A DNA stretch of 64,000 nt from Litoribacter populi (GCF_007483685.1 NZ_VMKN01000001.1:3166143-3230142); one strand, 5' to 3'. Shown: positions 44,142 through 54,001, counted from the stretch's first letter. Translations and numbers: made by a program. Notes: generated by a model not told the origin, from the sequence alone.

Positions 44142-45101
44142 ATGCCTTTAATTGAAAATATAGATTACCTCAAACCTAGAATGTTGTTCAACGGGCACCT
44201 GCAGACTATTGTGCCCAGCATTTTCCGAAAGGTTATAGAATTACCTTTTGAAAGAGAACGGATTACCACCACTGATGGAGACTTCCTCGACCTAGACTGG
44301 CTTCGAAAAGGCAGCCGCAAACTGGTGATCATCAGCCATGGACTCGAGGGCAACAGCCGTAGACCATATATGCAGGGCATGGCGCATCAATTTCATAGAC
44401 AAGGCTACGATGTGCTCAACTGGAATTTTAGGGGATGTAGTGAGGAGCAAAATATTCTCCCCATTTTTTATAATTCCGGGGCTACTTACGACCTGGAAAC
44501 TGTAGTAGATTATGCAAAAGGAAACTATGATGAGCTCTATTTGATCGGTTTTTCTCTTGGCGGAAATTTAATACTCAAATATCTGGGGGAAGAAAGAACC
44601 CGGGTTTCGAGGATTAAAAAAGCTGTGGCGATTTCCGTTCCCCTTCATCTGGAAAGTTCTTGTAACCAAATCTCCAGGGGTAGAAACCTTATTTACTCCA
44701 AAAAATTCTTACGAACGCTCAAGGAAAAAATCATTCGTAAAGCAGAAGTACACCCTAAAGACATAGATCTCGAGCTTTTAGCAAAAGTGAAAACTTTAAG
44801 AGACTTTGACGATGTCTATACGGGTCCTTTACATGGGTACGATGATGCGCATGATTACTATGAAAAATGCTCAAGCCTTTATTTCTTGGAGGGTATAGAG
44901 GTTCCTTCCTTGATATTAAATGCGGTCAATGATCCTTTTTTGAGTCCACTCTGCTATCCAAAAGAATTAGCTTTGAAGTTGGAAAACGTATATATGGAGT
45001 TTCCAAAGCAGGGAGGACATGTGGGTTTCAGCCCTAGGACGAGAGGAGAAATCTACTGGTCAGAAAAGCGCGCATTTGAATTTATCAATTCGGATGAGTA
45101 A
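44142..45101 (+). CDS. YheT-like alpha/beta hydrolase
   Basis: A 319-residue alpha/beta hydrolase from MPLIENIDYLKPRMLFNGHLQTIVPSIFR, which is the usual YheT beginning. An ATG 24 codons upstream (44070) is in frame and cannot be excluded. GHLQT, SHGLEGNSRRPY, the nucleophile elbow GFSLGGN (Ser in G-x-S-x-G), and the late HVGF His/Asp region give a complete triad. Family substrates are poorly known (possibly lipids). Upstream is divergent pdhC; downstream is the SRAP gene in the same direction. Confidence 0.85.
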   Translation: MPLIENIDYLKPRMLFNGHLQTIVPSIFRKVIELPFERERITTTDGDFLDLDWLRKGSRKLVIISHGLEGNSRRPYMQGMAHQFHRQGYDVLNWNFRGCSEEQNILPIFYNSGATYDLETVVDYAKGNYDELYLIGFSLGGNLILKYLGEERTRVSRIKKAVAISVPLHLESSCNQISRGRNLIYSKKFLRTLKEKIIRKAEVHPKDIDLELLAKVKTLRDFDDVYTGPLHGYDDAHDYYEKCSSLYFLEGIEVPSLILNAVNDPFLSPLCYPKELALKLENVYMEFPKQGGHVGFSPRTRGEIYWSEKRAFEFINSDE

Positions 45102-45131
45102 CTTCAAAAACTTTAATAAACAACCACCACC

Positions 45132-45830
45132 ATGTGCGGAAGATATTCATTAGCCAAATCAAAGATTGAATTAGAGGAAAGATTCCAGGCGGAGATGCCA
45201 GGGGAGTTCAATCCCAGATATAACGTGGCCCCTACCCAGCTTATGCCGGTTATCACCTCAGACAGCCCTCAAGGCTTTTCACATTTCTATTGGGGCATCA
45301 CACCGGAATTTTCCAAAAACAAGCCGGTGAGCCAGAAATTTATCAATGCGCGCGGGGAAACCATTTCCGAAAAAGCCTCCTTCAAATCGGCATTTCAAAA
45401 AAGAAGATGTATAATCCCGGCGGACGGTTTCTATGAATGGAAGCAACTGGGCAAAAAATCCAAAAGCCCTTACAGGTTTGTCTTAGAAAACGAAAAGCCC
45501 TTTGCCTTTGCGGGTATATGGGAGGAATATGAAAATGAGGAGGGGGAAAACAAACACACCTTCCTGATCATTACTACCGAGGCAAACAACATGGTATCCG
45601 ACATCCACGACCGTATGCCGGTCATATTAACTCAGGAATCAGAGAAAATTTGGCTAAATCCAAATACTGATTCAGAACAGCTAAAAAACTGTCTGCTACC
45701 ATTTGATCAAGCTTTGATGATAAGTTACCCGGTGTCACCTATGGTTAACCAAGTTGGTAATGATAATCCCGCATTGATCAAAAAAACCTCCCCTATGGAT
45801 CAGTTTGGTAACTATACCTTGTTTGGATAA
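45132..45830 (+). CDS. yedK: SRAP domain protein (abasic-site DNA-protein crosslinker, HMCES/YedK-like)
   Basis: A 232-residue protein beginning MCGRYS: Cys2, exposed after Met removal, forms a thiazolidine crosslink with abasic sites in single-stranded DNA. The conserved NPRYNVAPTQ, INARGET, IPADGFYEWK (with the Glu) and the later EANNMVSDIHDRMPVIL (His) are all present. It is thought to shield abasic sites at forks. Operon with the MBL-fold gene: the stop and next start overlap by one base (TAATG). Confidence 0.93.
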   Translation: MCGRYSLAKSKIELEERFQAEMPGEFNPRYNVAPTQLMPVITSDSPQGFSHFYWGITPEFSKNKPVSQKFINARGETISEKASFKSAFQKRRCIIPADGFYEWKQLGKKSKSPYRFVLENEKPFAFAGIWEEYENEEGENKHTFLIITTEANNMVSDIHDRMPVILTQESEKIWLNPNTDSEQLKNCLLPFDQALMISYPVSPMVNQVGNDNPALIKKTSPMDQFGNYTLFG

Positions 45831-46738
45831 TGGAAAAAGTTCACATCATCGACCTGCAGTTTAAGCAAATTCCGAATTCCATTGCTACCTTTTTGGTGGA
45901 AACTGATGCCGGGCCTATCCTTATTGAGACAGGCCCTGAAAGCACCTTTGAAACTTTGAAGAAAGGGATAAAGAGTCTTGGATATGAGGTCGAGGATATT
46001 CAGCACGTCTTTTTAAGCCATATCCATTTCGACCATGCAGGAGCTGCTTGGAGGTTTGCCAACCATGGCGCACAGATTTACCTTCATCCAAAGGGGGCCC
46101 CTCACCTTTCTAATCCTGACAAACTCTGGAACTCCGCCAAGATGATCTATGGTGAGCAAATGGAGGATCTCTGGGGCGAAATGAAAGCCATCCCTCCTTC
46201 CCAGTTGATCTCAATGAACGACGGGGAAAAAGTAACTGTGGGATCAACTACATTGACAGCTTGGTTTACTCCGGGCCATGCCGTGCACCATTTAGCCTGG
46301 CAGTTGGGTTCGATTGTTTTCACCGGCGATGTGGCTGGGGTAAAGATTGATAATGGACCTGTGACCCCGCCTTGTCCTCCACCAGACATTAATATAGAAA
46401 ACTGGAAGGCCTCCATTGACCGAATTTTGGAACTCAATCCAACCATGCTATATCTTACGCATTATGGAACGGTTACGGAAATTGCTTCCCATTTTGAGGA
46501 GCTTAAATTGATGTTGGATGACTGGGCCGTATGGATGAAAGGATACTACGAAAAACAGGTAGATCCTCAGGAAGTCGTGCCGCTTTTTATTTCATATACC
46601 CAAAGCCAATTGGAAAAGCAGGGATTGAGCAAGGAGACCGTGGAAAAGTATGAAAAGGCCAACCCAAGCTGGATGTCAGTCGCCGGACTGTACAGGTATT
46701 GGAAGATTAAGGAAAAGGCGGCTAAAACACAACAGTGA
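45830..46738 (+). CDS. MBL-fold metallo-hydrolase
   Basis: A 302-residue metallo-beta-lactamase fold enzyme. HxHxDH is HIHFDH at 64-69; further ligands are in GHAVHH, TGDVAG and YLTHYG. The protein has no lactamase-specific extras and probably hydrolyses a small ester or lactone/thioester. Overlaps the SRAP stop by one base, so it is translationally coupled, but a functional link with DNA repair is not shown. Confidence 0.93.
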   Translation: MEKVHIIDLQFKQIPNSIATFLVETDAGPILIETGPESTFETLKKGIKSLGYEVEDIQHVFLSHIHFDHAGAAWRFANHGAQIYLHPKGAPHLSNPDKLWNSAKMIYGEQMEDLWGEMKAIPPSQLISMNDGEKVTVGSTTLTAWFTPGHAVHHLAWQLGSIVFTGDVAGVKIDNGPVTPPCPPPDINIENWKASIDRILELNPTMLYLTHYGTVTEIASHFEELKLMLDDWAVWMKGYYEKQVDPQEVVPLFISYTQSQLEKQGLSKETVEKYEKANPSWMSVAGLYRYWKIKEKAAKTQQ

Positions 46739-46938
46739 AATTGCTGTTAATAATTAAATATGATTATCCACAATGATGCTAGCAGGCATTTTTCCTTGGT
46801 TTTGGGAGCGAATGTCCGATGACCTAAGAAGCCTTAAATCTGAATTTCGGCCATTCTTTCATTAGCTGACGGTACTTCTTGCAATAAAACGGATACACAA
46901 AGTAAACTAATATTGACTTTTCAATTGACAATAAACCC

Positions 46939-47937
46939 ATGAAAAAATCACGAATTGTAGGCGTAGGGCATTATTTACCTGAACGTGTGGTCACCAATGA
47001 TGACCTTTCCAAAATAATGAACACCAATAATGAGTGGATCGTCGAGAGAACAGGCATCCATGAAAGACGATGGTTTACTCCTGGGAAAGACACGGTCACC
47101 AGCATGTCAGTGGAAGCTTCCAAAATGGCCATAGAGCGTGCTGGTATTGAGACCAAGGATATTGACTTCATTGTGTTTGCCACCAGTACCCCGGATTATT
47201 TCGCCCCGGGCAACGGGGTTTTGGTACAAAGGGAACTTGGGCTGCAAGGCATTGGCGCCTTGGATATTCGTAATGCCTGCTCTGGATTTGTATATGCCCT
47301 TTCCATCGCCGACCAATACATCAAAACAGGGATGTATAAGAATATTTTGATCATAGGTGCTGAAATTCAGTCTTCCGCACTCAATATAACTGATGAAGGA
47401 AGATCCAGTGCGGTTATTTTCGCCGATGGAGCCGGGGCTGCAATATTACAGGCCACTGAAAATTCTGACTATGGGGTTTTATCCACCCACCTTCATGCAG
47501 ATGGTGACTACTGTGAGGAACTTTATGTGAAAGACCCCGGGAGCAGCCGTGAGAATAGACTATCACCGGACATCGTTGATGGGCCAAGTTTCAAGTTGCA
47601 AATGAACGGTAATGCCGTTTTTAAACATGCGGTGGTGAAATTCCAGGAAGTGATCGAAGAGGCGCTTGAAGCAAATGGTAAGGACAAGTCAGAAATTGAC
47701 CTGCTTGTACCCCATCAGGCCAATTTAAGGATCAGCAAATATATCCAGGAAAAACTACAGCTACCTGATGAAAAAGTTTTCAACAACATCATGTATTATG
47801 GTAATACCACTGCTGCCACGATTCCAATAGCATTAAGTGAAGCTTTCGAACAGGGCAAGCTAAAATCAGGAGACTTGGTATGCTTAGCGGCATTCGGCAG
47901 CGGTTTTGCATGGGCCTCGGCATTGCTTAACTGGTAA
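46939..47937 (+). CDS. fabH: 3-oxoacyl-ACP synthase III
   Basis: A 332-residue thiolase-fold condensing enzyme. Active-site triad: C114 (NACSGF), H259 (VPHQANLR) and N289 (YYGNTTAATIP). NEWIVERTGIHERRW and the GSGFAWASALLNW end are FabH-typical. It starts fatty-acid synthesis from an acyl-CoA and malonyl-ACP; in Bacteroidota it may accept branched primers or serve a specialised pathway. A second hypothetical gene begins 2 nt downstream. Confidence 0.94.
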   Translation: MKKSRIVGVGHYLPERVVTNDDLSKIMNTNNEWIVERTGIHERRWFTPGKDTVTSMSVEASKMAIERAGIETKDIDFIVFATSTPDYFAPGNGVLVQRELGLQGIGALDIRNACSGFVYALSIADQYIKTGMYKNILIIGAEIQSSALNITDEGRSSAVIFADGAGAAILQATENSDYGVLSTHLHADGDYCEELYVKDPGSSRENRLSPDIVDGPSFKLQMNGNAVFKHAVVKFQEVIEEALEANGKDKSEIDLLVPHQANLRISKYIQEKLQLPDEKVFNNIMYYGNTTAATIPIALSEAFEQGKLKSGDLVCLAAFGSGFAWASALLNW

Positions 47938-47938
47938 A

Positions 47939-48502
47939 ATGGAAGGCTTGGAGTTATTAAAAGACAAGAAGATTTTTGAAGAGATATTTGAGCTGAAAGC
48001 GGCTTTCAAAAAGCTCTTCATTAATATTTCTAATAATTTCCCTCAACAACGCTTGATAGAAATTTATCCTGAAAGCAAAGGTTGCAAGGTGAGTATAGGC
48101 AATGAGCTCAATCATTGTCCCTATCAAGTGCTGGATATTTTCAGGAATTTTGACAAAACCCATGGCTTTAACATCAGAGTATTGAACTGGTGGGGTCATG
48201 GGCTTTTTGTTTTTGTTTTTTTTGGAAAAGAACAGTCAGAAAAAATATTAAAAAACGATAGAGATCAAATCTTTTTAGAAAAAGGATATTTGCTTCCGAG
48301 GGGCAAATCTCCATTTGACTACGGCAATTTCTATAGGGAGGTAAAAAACAGCAAAAACTCTTCTATGAATGCTAATGATTATCTTTCGAAATTTAATTAC
48401 CTTCTGTTTGCGAAAGAATTGGTAGTGAAGGGGTCCCCGGTAAATATCGAAGGTGAGGTATTGGAAGAATTGGAACGTATTTTGCAATTTCGCCGAATTT
48501 AG
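47939..48502 (+). CDS. Hypothetical protein downstream of fabH
   Basis: A 187-residue soluble protein, ATG at 47939, one base after the fabH stop. No motif I recognise. It has a conserved-looking middle with GCKVSIGNELNHCPYQVLDIFRNFDKTHGFNIRVLNWWGHGLFVFVFFG, and an N-terminal helical part, so it may bind a ligand or a protein. The tight spacing suggests translation together with fabH. Confidence 0.6.
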   Translation: MEGLELLKDKKIFEEIFELKAAFKKLFINISNNFPQQRLIEIYPESKGCKVSIGNELNHCPYQVLDIFRNFDKTHGFNIRVLNWWGHGLFVFVFFGKEQSEKILKNDRDQIFLEKGYLLPRGKSPFDYGNFYREVKNSKNSSMNANDYLSKFNYLLFAKELVVKGSPVNIEGEVLEELERILQFRRI

Positions 48503-48589
48503 CCTACTTTTTAAAGATTATAAGTTAATTTAGTAACCTAGTAGCTTTGACTGTCGTAACATCCTAAGGAATTAATTACCTCATTGTCC

Positions 48590-50176
48590 ATGAAATATAT
48601 TTTTGCAAAAGTCTTATTCCTAGTCGCCTTCCTAGTCTTAGAGACGCCAATAATGGCTCAAACTGTCACGCTATACAACTCAGATTCTACCATTATGGGA
48701 ACGGGAGTAATGAGCGATGGCAAGATGGAAGGGCTCTGGAAATTCATGAACCCCTCCAACAACCGGCTTTTACAACAAGGTAAATTTGAGGAAGGCAAAA
48801 AAGATGGGGAGTGGGTGGCCTTTCATTCCAATGGTCAGCCCCAAATGCGGGCCGATTACAGAAACAATGTTCTCAATGGTCAATACAAGGAATATGATCA
48901 AAGGGGCAATGTCCTTTTAGAATCGGTTTTCCAGGATAGCGTTTTGGTGGGACCATACAAAACGTATTACAATATCAATGAAAGCCAAGGCAGAAATCCC
49001 CAGCTAAAACTGGAAGGCCAATTTGAAAACGGTAAAAAAACGGGTACATGGAATTCCTATTTTCCAAACGGGCAATTGGCAATTGTTCAGACTTATAAAG
49101 ATGATAAGCTGGAAGGACGCTACCGAGAATATAGTCAATATGGTAACATTTTGATAGAAGCTAATTATCAGAACAACAAACCACATGGAGATTTTAAAAG
49201 GTATGACGATGAGGATAATATACAGGAAGAAGGTGAGTTTAACCTGGGTCGGCGGGTAGGAAGTTGGAAGAAATACTTTCCTTTTTCCCGAACAGTGGAA
49301 TCGGAAACTGAATATGACAATAAAGGCAACCGTACGGGGGAATGGACTTATTACTATGAAAACCGCAGGGTAGCCAGAACTGAAAACTACAAGAATGACC
49401 AACCGACCGGCACATGGGAGGAGTTTTATCCAAACAGGAATTTGGCCAAAAGAAAAACCTATAACGAGCTAGGTTTACCCCATGGTGAATATGTTGAATA
49501 CCACAGCAATAATAATATCTCGGTAGAAGGCCAGTTTGACAACGGGTCAAGAGTCGGACTTTGGAAAAACTTTTTCCCGGAAGGAGAACTTTACAGCATA
49601 GGTGAATACCGAAATGATGTAAAATCCGGTCTTTGGAAATATTTTAACAAAATCGGAATATTGATCGCAGAAGGAGAATATCAGCTTGGCAGCGAACACG
49701 GACAGTGGGTATATTACTATGACGGTGGTCAGTTGAAGTCCGTAGGATCTTATTTTTATGGATTTGAGGATGGCGATTGGGGTCTATTTTATGACAACAA
49801 GCAGTTGACTCAAGAAGAGACATGGGCCAACGGAAGACTGCTCAATGTAGGTGAATATTATACCTACGACGGCTCATCTACATTAGATCCAGGAACAATC
49901 CAAAACGGAAATGGCACCCGAATGACTTACTATGTTAACGGGCGCAAAGAATCTGAAGGCACTTACGTTTCGGGAAAAGCAGAAGGAACTTGGAAGTATT
50001 TCCATGACAATGGCCGGTTAGCTTCAGAAGGTGAAATGAAAGATGGAAAAAAAGAAGGTCAATGGAAATACTACAACCGGAACGGACGACTTGATGAAGT
50101 TCTCCTGTTTGAGAATGATGAAGTAGTGAACTTAGACGTCCCCGAAGTAGACCTTCCATTCCAAAATTTTAATTAA
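48590..50176 (+). CDS. Secreted MORN-type repeat protein (YwqK-like)
   Basis: A 528-residue exported protein (signal peptide about 1-24, ATG 48590). From residue about 40 it consists of some 20 imperfect repeats of G-x-W-x-x-Y/F-x-x-N-G-x-L-x-x-E-x-x-Y/F-x-x-G-x-x-x-G, as in MORN/YwqK 'antitoxin-like' proteins. Examples are GEWVAFHSNGQPQMRADYRNN and GTWNSYFPNGQLAIVQTYKDD. These repeats form extended sheets that bind lipids or partners. The 'antitoxin' label of automatic annotation is not supported: no toxin neighbour. It ends with a strong terminator. Confidence 0.88.
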   Translation: MKYIFAKVLFLVAFLVLETPIMAQTVTLYNSDSTIMGTGVMSDGKMEGLWKFMNPSNNRLLQQGKFEEGKKDGEWVAFHSNGQPQMRADYRNNVLNGQYKEYDQRGNVLLESVFQDSVLVGPYKTYYNINESQGRNPQLKLEGQFENGKKTGTWNSYFPNGQLAIVQTYKDDKLEGRYREYSQYGNILIEANYQNNKPHGDFKRYDDEDNIQEEGEFNLGRRVGSWKKYFPFSRTVESETEYDNKGNRTGEWTYYYENRRVARTENYKNDQPTGTWEEFYPNRNLAKRKTYNELGLPHGEYVEYHSNNNISVEGQFDNGSRVGLWKNFFPEGELYSIGEYRNDVKSGLWKYFNKIGILIAEGEYQLGSEHGQWVYYYDGGQLKSVGSYFYGFEDGDWGLFYDNKQLTQEETWANGRLLNVGEYYTYDGSSTLDPGTIQNGNGTRMTYYVNGRKESEGTYVSGKAEGTWKYFHDNGRLASEGEMKDGKKEGQWKYYNRNGRLDEVLLFENDEVVNLDVPEVDLPFQNFN

Positions 50177-50193
50177 ATTATTTAAAAAGAAAC

Positions 50194-50219
50194 AAAAAGC
50201 CCCATAAGGGGCTTTTTTT
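50194..50219 (+). terminator. Intrinsic terminator after the MORN-type gene
   Basis: GCCCC and GGGGC flanked by A5/T-run with an ATAA loop. Confidence 0.9.
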
Positions 50220-50315
50220 ATTTCCAGGCATTCTAAAATTTTTATCGTAAGTTATTCTTAGTATCTTATTTAGTCAGATCTTTAACAGCAGGAGTTATAA
50301 GTAAATTTAACATAT

Positions 50316-50325
50316 TTAACGTTAA
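50316..50325. promoter_or_regulatory. TTAACGTTAA palindrome, candidate ROK operator
   Basis: A perfect 10-bp palindrome in an AT-rich run, 72 nt before the ROK regulator ATG. It is the only perfect even palindrome I noted in this gap. Auto-regulation is an inference. Confidence 0.4.
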
Positions 50326-50396
50326 CTTAATTAATTTTTTTAATAAAGTGCTGCTTACTTATTCATTTATTCATTAAATTGCATCAAATAAAGCCT

Positions 50397-51638
50397 ATGG
50401 ACCTTCGAAACCCATATAAAGTACTAGAACAAAAGGAAGGGGTGGTAGAGATTAAGAATTATCTCAACAAGATCAAGATAATCAAGCATCTGTACACCCA
50501 CACCCACAACACGGCAAGCTCAATCGGTGCTGAATTGAGCTTAAGCTTACCTACAGTCAATTCCCTGTTAACAGCTCTTCAGAAGTCAGGTGAAGTAATC
50601 AAACAGGGACAAGGCGAATCTCAGGGGGGCAGAAAGCCTGATCTTTATGCGCTCACGGATGATTCTTTTTATGTACTATCGGTTGATATAAGCAAGTACA
50701 AGGTTCAGGCCGCCGTTTATGATAGCGCACATCGACAATCTTCACAGATTGAATCCAATAACATCAACCTAAATAATGACAAGGGGACATATGAGAACCT
50801 TGAGGATTTTCTGGAAACAACTATTCAGAATTCAAGCATTCCTAACGAAAAAATAATTGCCATTGGGATCTCCATGCCCGGCTTAGTTGATTCAGACAAC
50901 GGCATCAACCACACCTACCTGAATTTTGGTAAGGACAGTCTTAAAGAAAAGTTAGAGAAAAAATTTGACAGGAAAGTTTACCTTGAAAATGATGCTCGTG
51001 CTATGACATTGGCTGAATTCAAATTTGGACAGCATCCGGAAAAGAAGCAAAACGTACTTGGCATTTTCATCGGCTGGGGAATAGGTTTGGGAATTATCAT
51101 AGACGGTAAGCTATACCGTGGTGGGGCGGGCTTCGCTGGAGAGTTTAGCCACTCCCCTATTTTTGAATCTCGAGAAATCACCTGCACCTGCGGTAAAAAA
51201 GGATGTCTTGAAGCTGTGGCTTCCGGTACTGCCATCGTCAGAATGGCCAAAGAAGCCATCAAAACTGATGAGGACTCCATTCTCAGCAGACTTGCCCAAG
51301 AGCGGAATAACCAATTGGAACCCTCATGGGTGGTTGAGGCCGCACTAGCCGGTGACCAACGGGCCATCACCATCATTTCCAACGCAGGTCTAGATCTAGG
51401 CCGAGGAATTTCCATCCTAATCCAACTCCTGAATCCAGATCTAATCATTATCGGGGGCTCGGTAGCAGAAGCGCATCAATATCTGCTCACCCCCATACAG
51501 CAGGCTCTTAATCTTTACAGCATGGCCAAATCACGGGAGCAATCTGAACTTGTACTATACAAATTGGGCAAGGAAGTAGGACTGCTCGGTGGTGTGGCTG
51601 TAGTAGTGGACAAGATATTTGAAGACCTGATGAATTAA
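50397..51638 (+). CDS. ROK family transcriptional regulator (NagC-like)
   Basis: A 413-residue repressor: an N-terminal winged HTH (about 20-75; IKIIKHLYTHTHNTASSIGAELSLSLPTVNSLLTALQKSGEVIKQG), then a ROK sugar-binding domain with the zinc set H252, C263, C265, C270 (CTCGKKGCLEA). ATG 50397 is preferred to the TTG 18 nt upstream. ROK regulators sense sugar phosphates such as GlcNAc-6-P; the next gene is nagB, so amino-sugar control is likely. The ORF is followed 35 nt later by nagB. Confidence 0.92.
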   Translation: MDLRNPYKVLEQKEGVVEIKNYLNKIKIIKHLYTHTHNTASSIGAELSLSLPTVNSLLTALQKSGEVIKQGQGESQGGRKPDLYALTDDSFYVLSVDISKYKVQAAVYDSAHRQSSQIESNNINLNNDKGTYENLEDFLETTIQNSSIPNEKIIAIGISMPGLVDSDNGINHTYLNFGKDSLKEKLEKKFDRKVYLENDARAMTLAEFKFGQHPEKKQNVLGIFIGWGIGLGIIIDGKLYRGGAGFAGEFSHSPIFESREITCTCGKKGCLEAVASGTAIVRMAKEAIKTDEDSILSRLAQERNNQLEPSWVVEAALAGDQRAITIISNAGLDLGRGISILIQLLNPDLIIIGGSVAEAHQYLLTPIQQALNLYSMAKSREQSELVLYKLGKEVGLLGGVAVVVDKIFEDLMN

Positions 51639-51673
51639 AGTGAACAAAGCATTTTACCAAAAATTTATTCAAT

Positions 51674-54001
51674 ATGCCAACTAGTTACCCTTTATCAGAA
51701 GTAGAAAAAAGCTTTCAGAAAGAAGCCGGTCAAAGCCCTAACTCTACTTTAATCCCTTACTTAACGGTAGATAATTTTCCTAAATTAGGACTGATGACCG
51801 CTTGTAGATTTTTGGAATGGGCTGCTGCCAATCCTGAAGGGGTAATCAGCTTACCAACTGGCAAGACACCAGAATTCTTTATCAAGTGGACCCAGTTTTT
51901 GCTTGAAAATTGGGACAGTCCCAAAGGAAAAGAAATACGGGAGAAATATGGTTTGGCGGCAGTAAAAAAGCCAAAATTAGGAGGACTTCAATTTGTACAG
52001 ATCGATGAATTTTACCCAATCTCTTCTCAGCAGAAAAACAGCTTTTTTCATTATGTAAACAAATTCTATATCGATGCCTTTGGCTTGGATCCCAAAAAAG
52101 CTTTATTGATCAATTCCGATGAAATCCCATTGGCTGGGGGGAGGAATTTTCATCAGGTTTTTCCAGATTTGAAAGTAGACCTCTCCTTGAGATTCAGAGA
52201 GCCCAAGTCGAAACTTGAAAAAATACAACAAGAATCCATATACCTAATTGACAAGTGGTGTGGAGAATTCGAGCAAAAAATCAGAGATAAAGGTGGAATT
52301 GGATTTTTTCTTGGCGGCATTGGCCCGGATGGTCATATTGCCTTCAACACTCGCGGTTCTCATCTATTCAGCACAACCAGACTCACAGAAACAAATTTTG
52401 AAACACAAGCCGTTGCCGCAGGCGATCTTGGCGGTATCGAAGTTTCGGCTAATAGACTGGTAATTACCATCGGCCTAGATACCATCGTTTACAATCCTGA
52501 AGCAGTGGGAATTATTATTGCCGCTGGAGAAGCCAAGGCTCAGATTGTAAAGGATTCTCTTGAAACCCCCTTGACCAACCTCTACCCTGCCACTGTTTTG
52601 CAAAAGTTGAAAAACGGTAGGTTTTATATGACTAAAGGGGCCGCAAGCAAGTTGACGGACAGTATTGACCATTATTACAAGGTGGGAGAATGGACTAAGG
52701 AAAAAACCGAGAAATCCATTATTGATCTTTGCAAAAAGCTTGGTAAATATGGGCACAGGTTGACTTTGGAGGACTTAAAGACCGATCCATATACGTCTTT
52801 AATCCCAAACCTTACCGAAGAAACGGTAAAAGAGGTAATGGACAGCATCATTGCCAAAATCAATAAGGGAACAACCAAGGAAAAAAATGAAGTGTTGCTC
52901 CATACCGGACCTCACCATGATGATATTTCACTTGGGATCCTGCCACACATTACCACACAACTTCAGGAGAATAGCAATGAGGCACATTTCTCTGTCCTTA
53001 CCTCCGGTTTCACAGCTGTAACCAACACGTTTGTGATCAACACGTTGACGCATACCAAACAGCTATTAGATGAAGGAAGGATACAGATGATTAAGTATGA
53101 GGACTTCTATAACACTGGCTACAAGCTGAAAACAGACAAGGATGTATATCAATATCTTACAAATGTTGCCTCCGAGGATCCGGAAGAAAGTTTAAGGGGA
53201 CTTTGTCATCGAGTAGTTAGAGCTTTGGTGGAAATATACAAAGTGGAGAATACTGCTGGCCTGCGTGAGATTATCAATGAGGTGATCAGCATTCTCCGCA
53301 ATTCTTATGATGGAGAAAAAAATCCCGCCAAAATTCAAAAACTCAAGGGTATGATCAGGGAATTTGAGGAAGAGTTGGTTTGGGCACACTTTGGTGTTCA
53401 AGTCAAAAATGTCCACCACTTACGCCTTGGTTTCTACACCGGAGATATTTTCACTGAGCAGCCTGAGAAGAAGAGAGATGTGGAGCCTATAGTGGATATG
53501 TTCCGAAAAATACAGCCTACTAAAATCAGTTTAACACTTGATCCGGAAGGCAGCGGACCTGATACCCATTACAAGGTACTACAGGCAACAGCTGAGGCCG
53601 TAAGGGTCTGGAGTGAGGAAAAGGATTTGAAAGACCTTAAAATCCTAGGCTACAGAAATGTATGGTTTAAGTTTGAGCCAGCAGAAAGCAATGTCATCGT
53701 GCCTGTATCCCTTGGGGATATGGCGGTGATGGAGGACTCCTTCGCCAACTGTTACCTCAGCCAAGTAAATGCTTCATTCCCAAGCTATGCCCACAATGGT
53801 AAATTCAGTACAATTGCTAAACGAACCTGGGTAAGTCAATTAAACGACATACAGTTGCTACTAGGAAAAAATTACTTCTATCTGCATGAAACCGCAAAAG
53901 TAAGATCCAGTCATGGTTTGATTTTCTTCAAGGAAATGAATGTGAAGGAATTTCTAGAGCATGCTAGAGAACTAGAAAAATCCATAGAAGGGATGTTATA
54001 G
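51674..54001 (+). CDS. nagB: Glucosamine-6-phosphate deaminase fused to a PIG-L/LmbE deacetylase-like domain
   Basis: A 775-residue two-domain enzyme. Residues about 30-340 are the NagB isomerase/deaminase: PTGKTP (61-66), D111-E112 in QIDEFYPIS and GIGPDGHIAFN (215-225; D219 and H221). Residues about 400-700 form a PIG-L/LmbE zinc-dependent deacetylase-like domain with PHHDD (413-417) in the HTGPHHDDISLGI motif. This order may couple deacetylation of N-acetylglucosamine-6-phosphate to its deamination, replacing a separate NagA (inference). The known two-domain form is usually 640-680 residues; this copy is longer. A terminator follows. Confidence 0.92.
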   Translation: MPTSYPLSEVEKSFQKEAGQSPNSTLIPYLTVDNFPKLGLMTACRFLEWAAANPEGVISLPTGKTPEFFIKWTQFLLENWDSPKGKEIREKYGLAAVKKPKLGGLQFVQIDEFYPISSQQKNSFFHYVNKFYIDAFGLDPKKALLINSDEIPLAGGRNFHQVFPDLKVDLSLRFREPKSKLEKIQQESIYLIDKWCGEFEQKIRDKGGIGFFLGGIGPDGHIAFNTRGSHLFSTTRLTETNFETQAVAAGDLGGIEVSANRLVITIGLDTIVYNPEAVGIIIAAGEAKAQIVKDSLETPLTNLYPATVLQKLKNGRFYMTKGAASKLTDSIDHYYKVGEWTKEKTEKSIIDLCKKLGKYGHRLTLEDLKTDPYTSLIPNLTEETVKEVMDSIIAKINKGTTKEKNEVLLHTGPHHDDISLGILPHITTQLQENSNEAHFSVLTSGFTAVTNTFVINTLTHTKQLLDEGRIQMIKYEDFYNTGYKLKTDKDVYQYLTNVASEDPEESLRGLCHRVVRALVEIYKVENTAGLREIINEVISILRNSYDGEKNPAKIQKLKGMIREFEEELVWAHFGVQVKNVHHLRLGFYTGDIFTEQPEKKRDVEPIVDMFRKIQPTKISLTLDPEGSGPDTHYKVLQATAEAVRVWSEEKDLKDLKILGYRNVWFKFEPAESNVIVPVSLGDMAVMEDSFANCYLSQVNASFPSYAHNGKFSTIAKRTWVSQLNDIQLLLGKNYFYLHETAKVRSSHGLIFFKEMNVKEFLEHARELEKSIEGML

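Noticed and set aside
48590-50176. Toxin-antitoxin system annotation of the MORN-type protein
   Set aside because: No toxin gene nearby and the protein carries a signal peptide.
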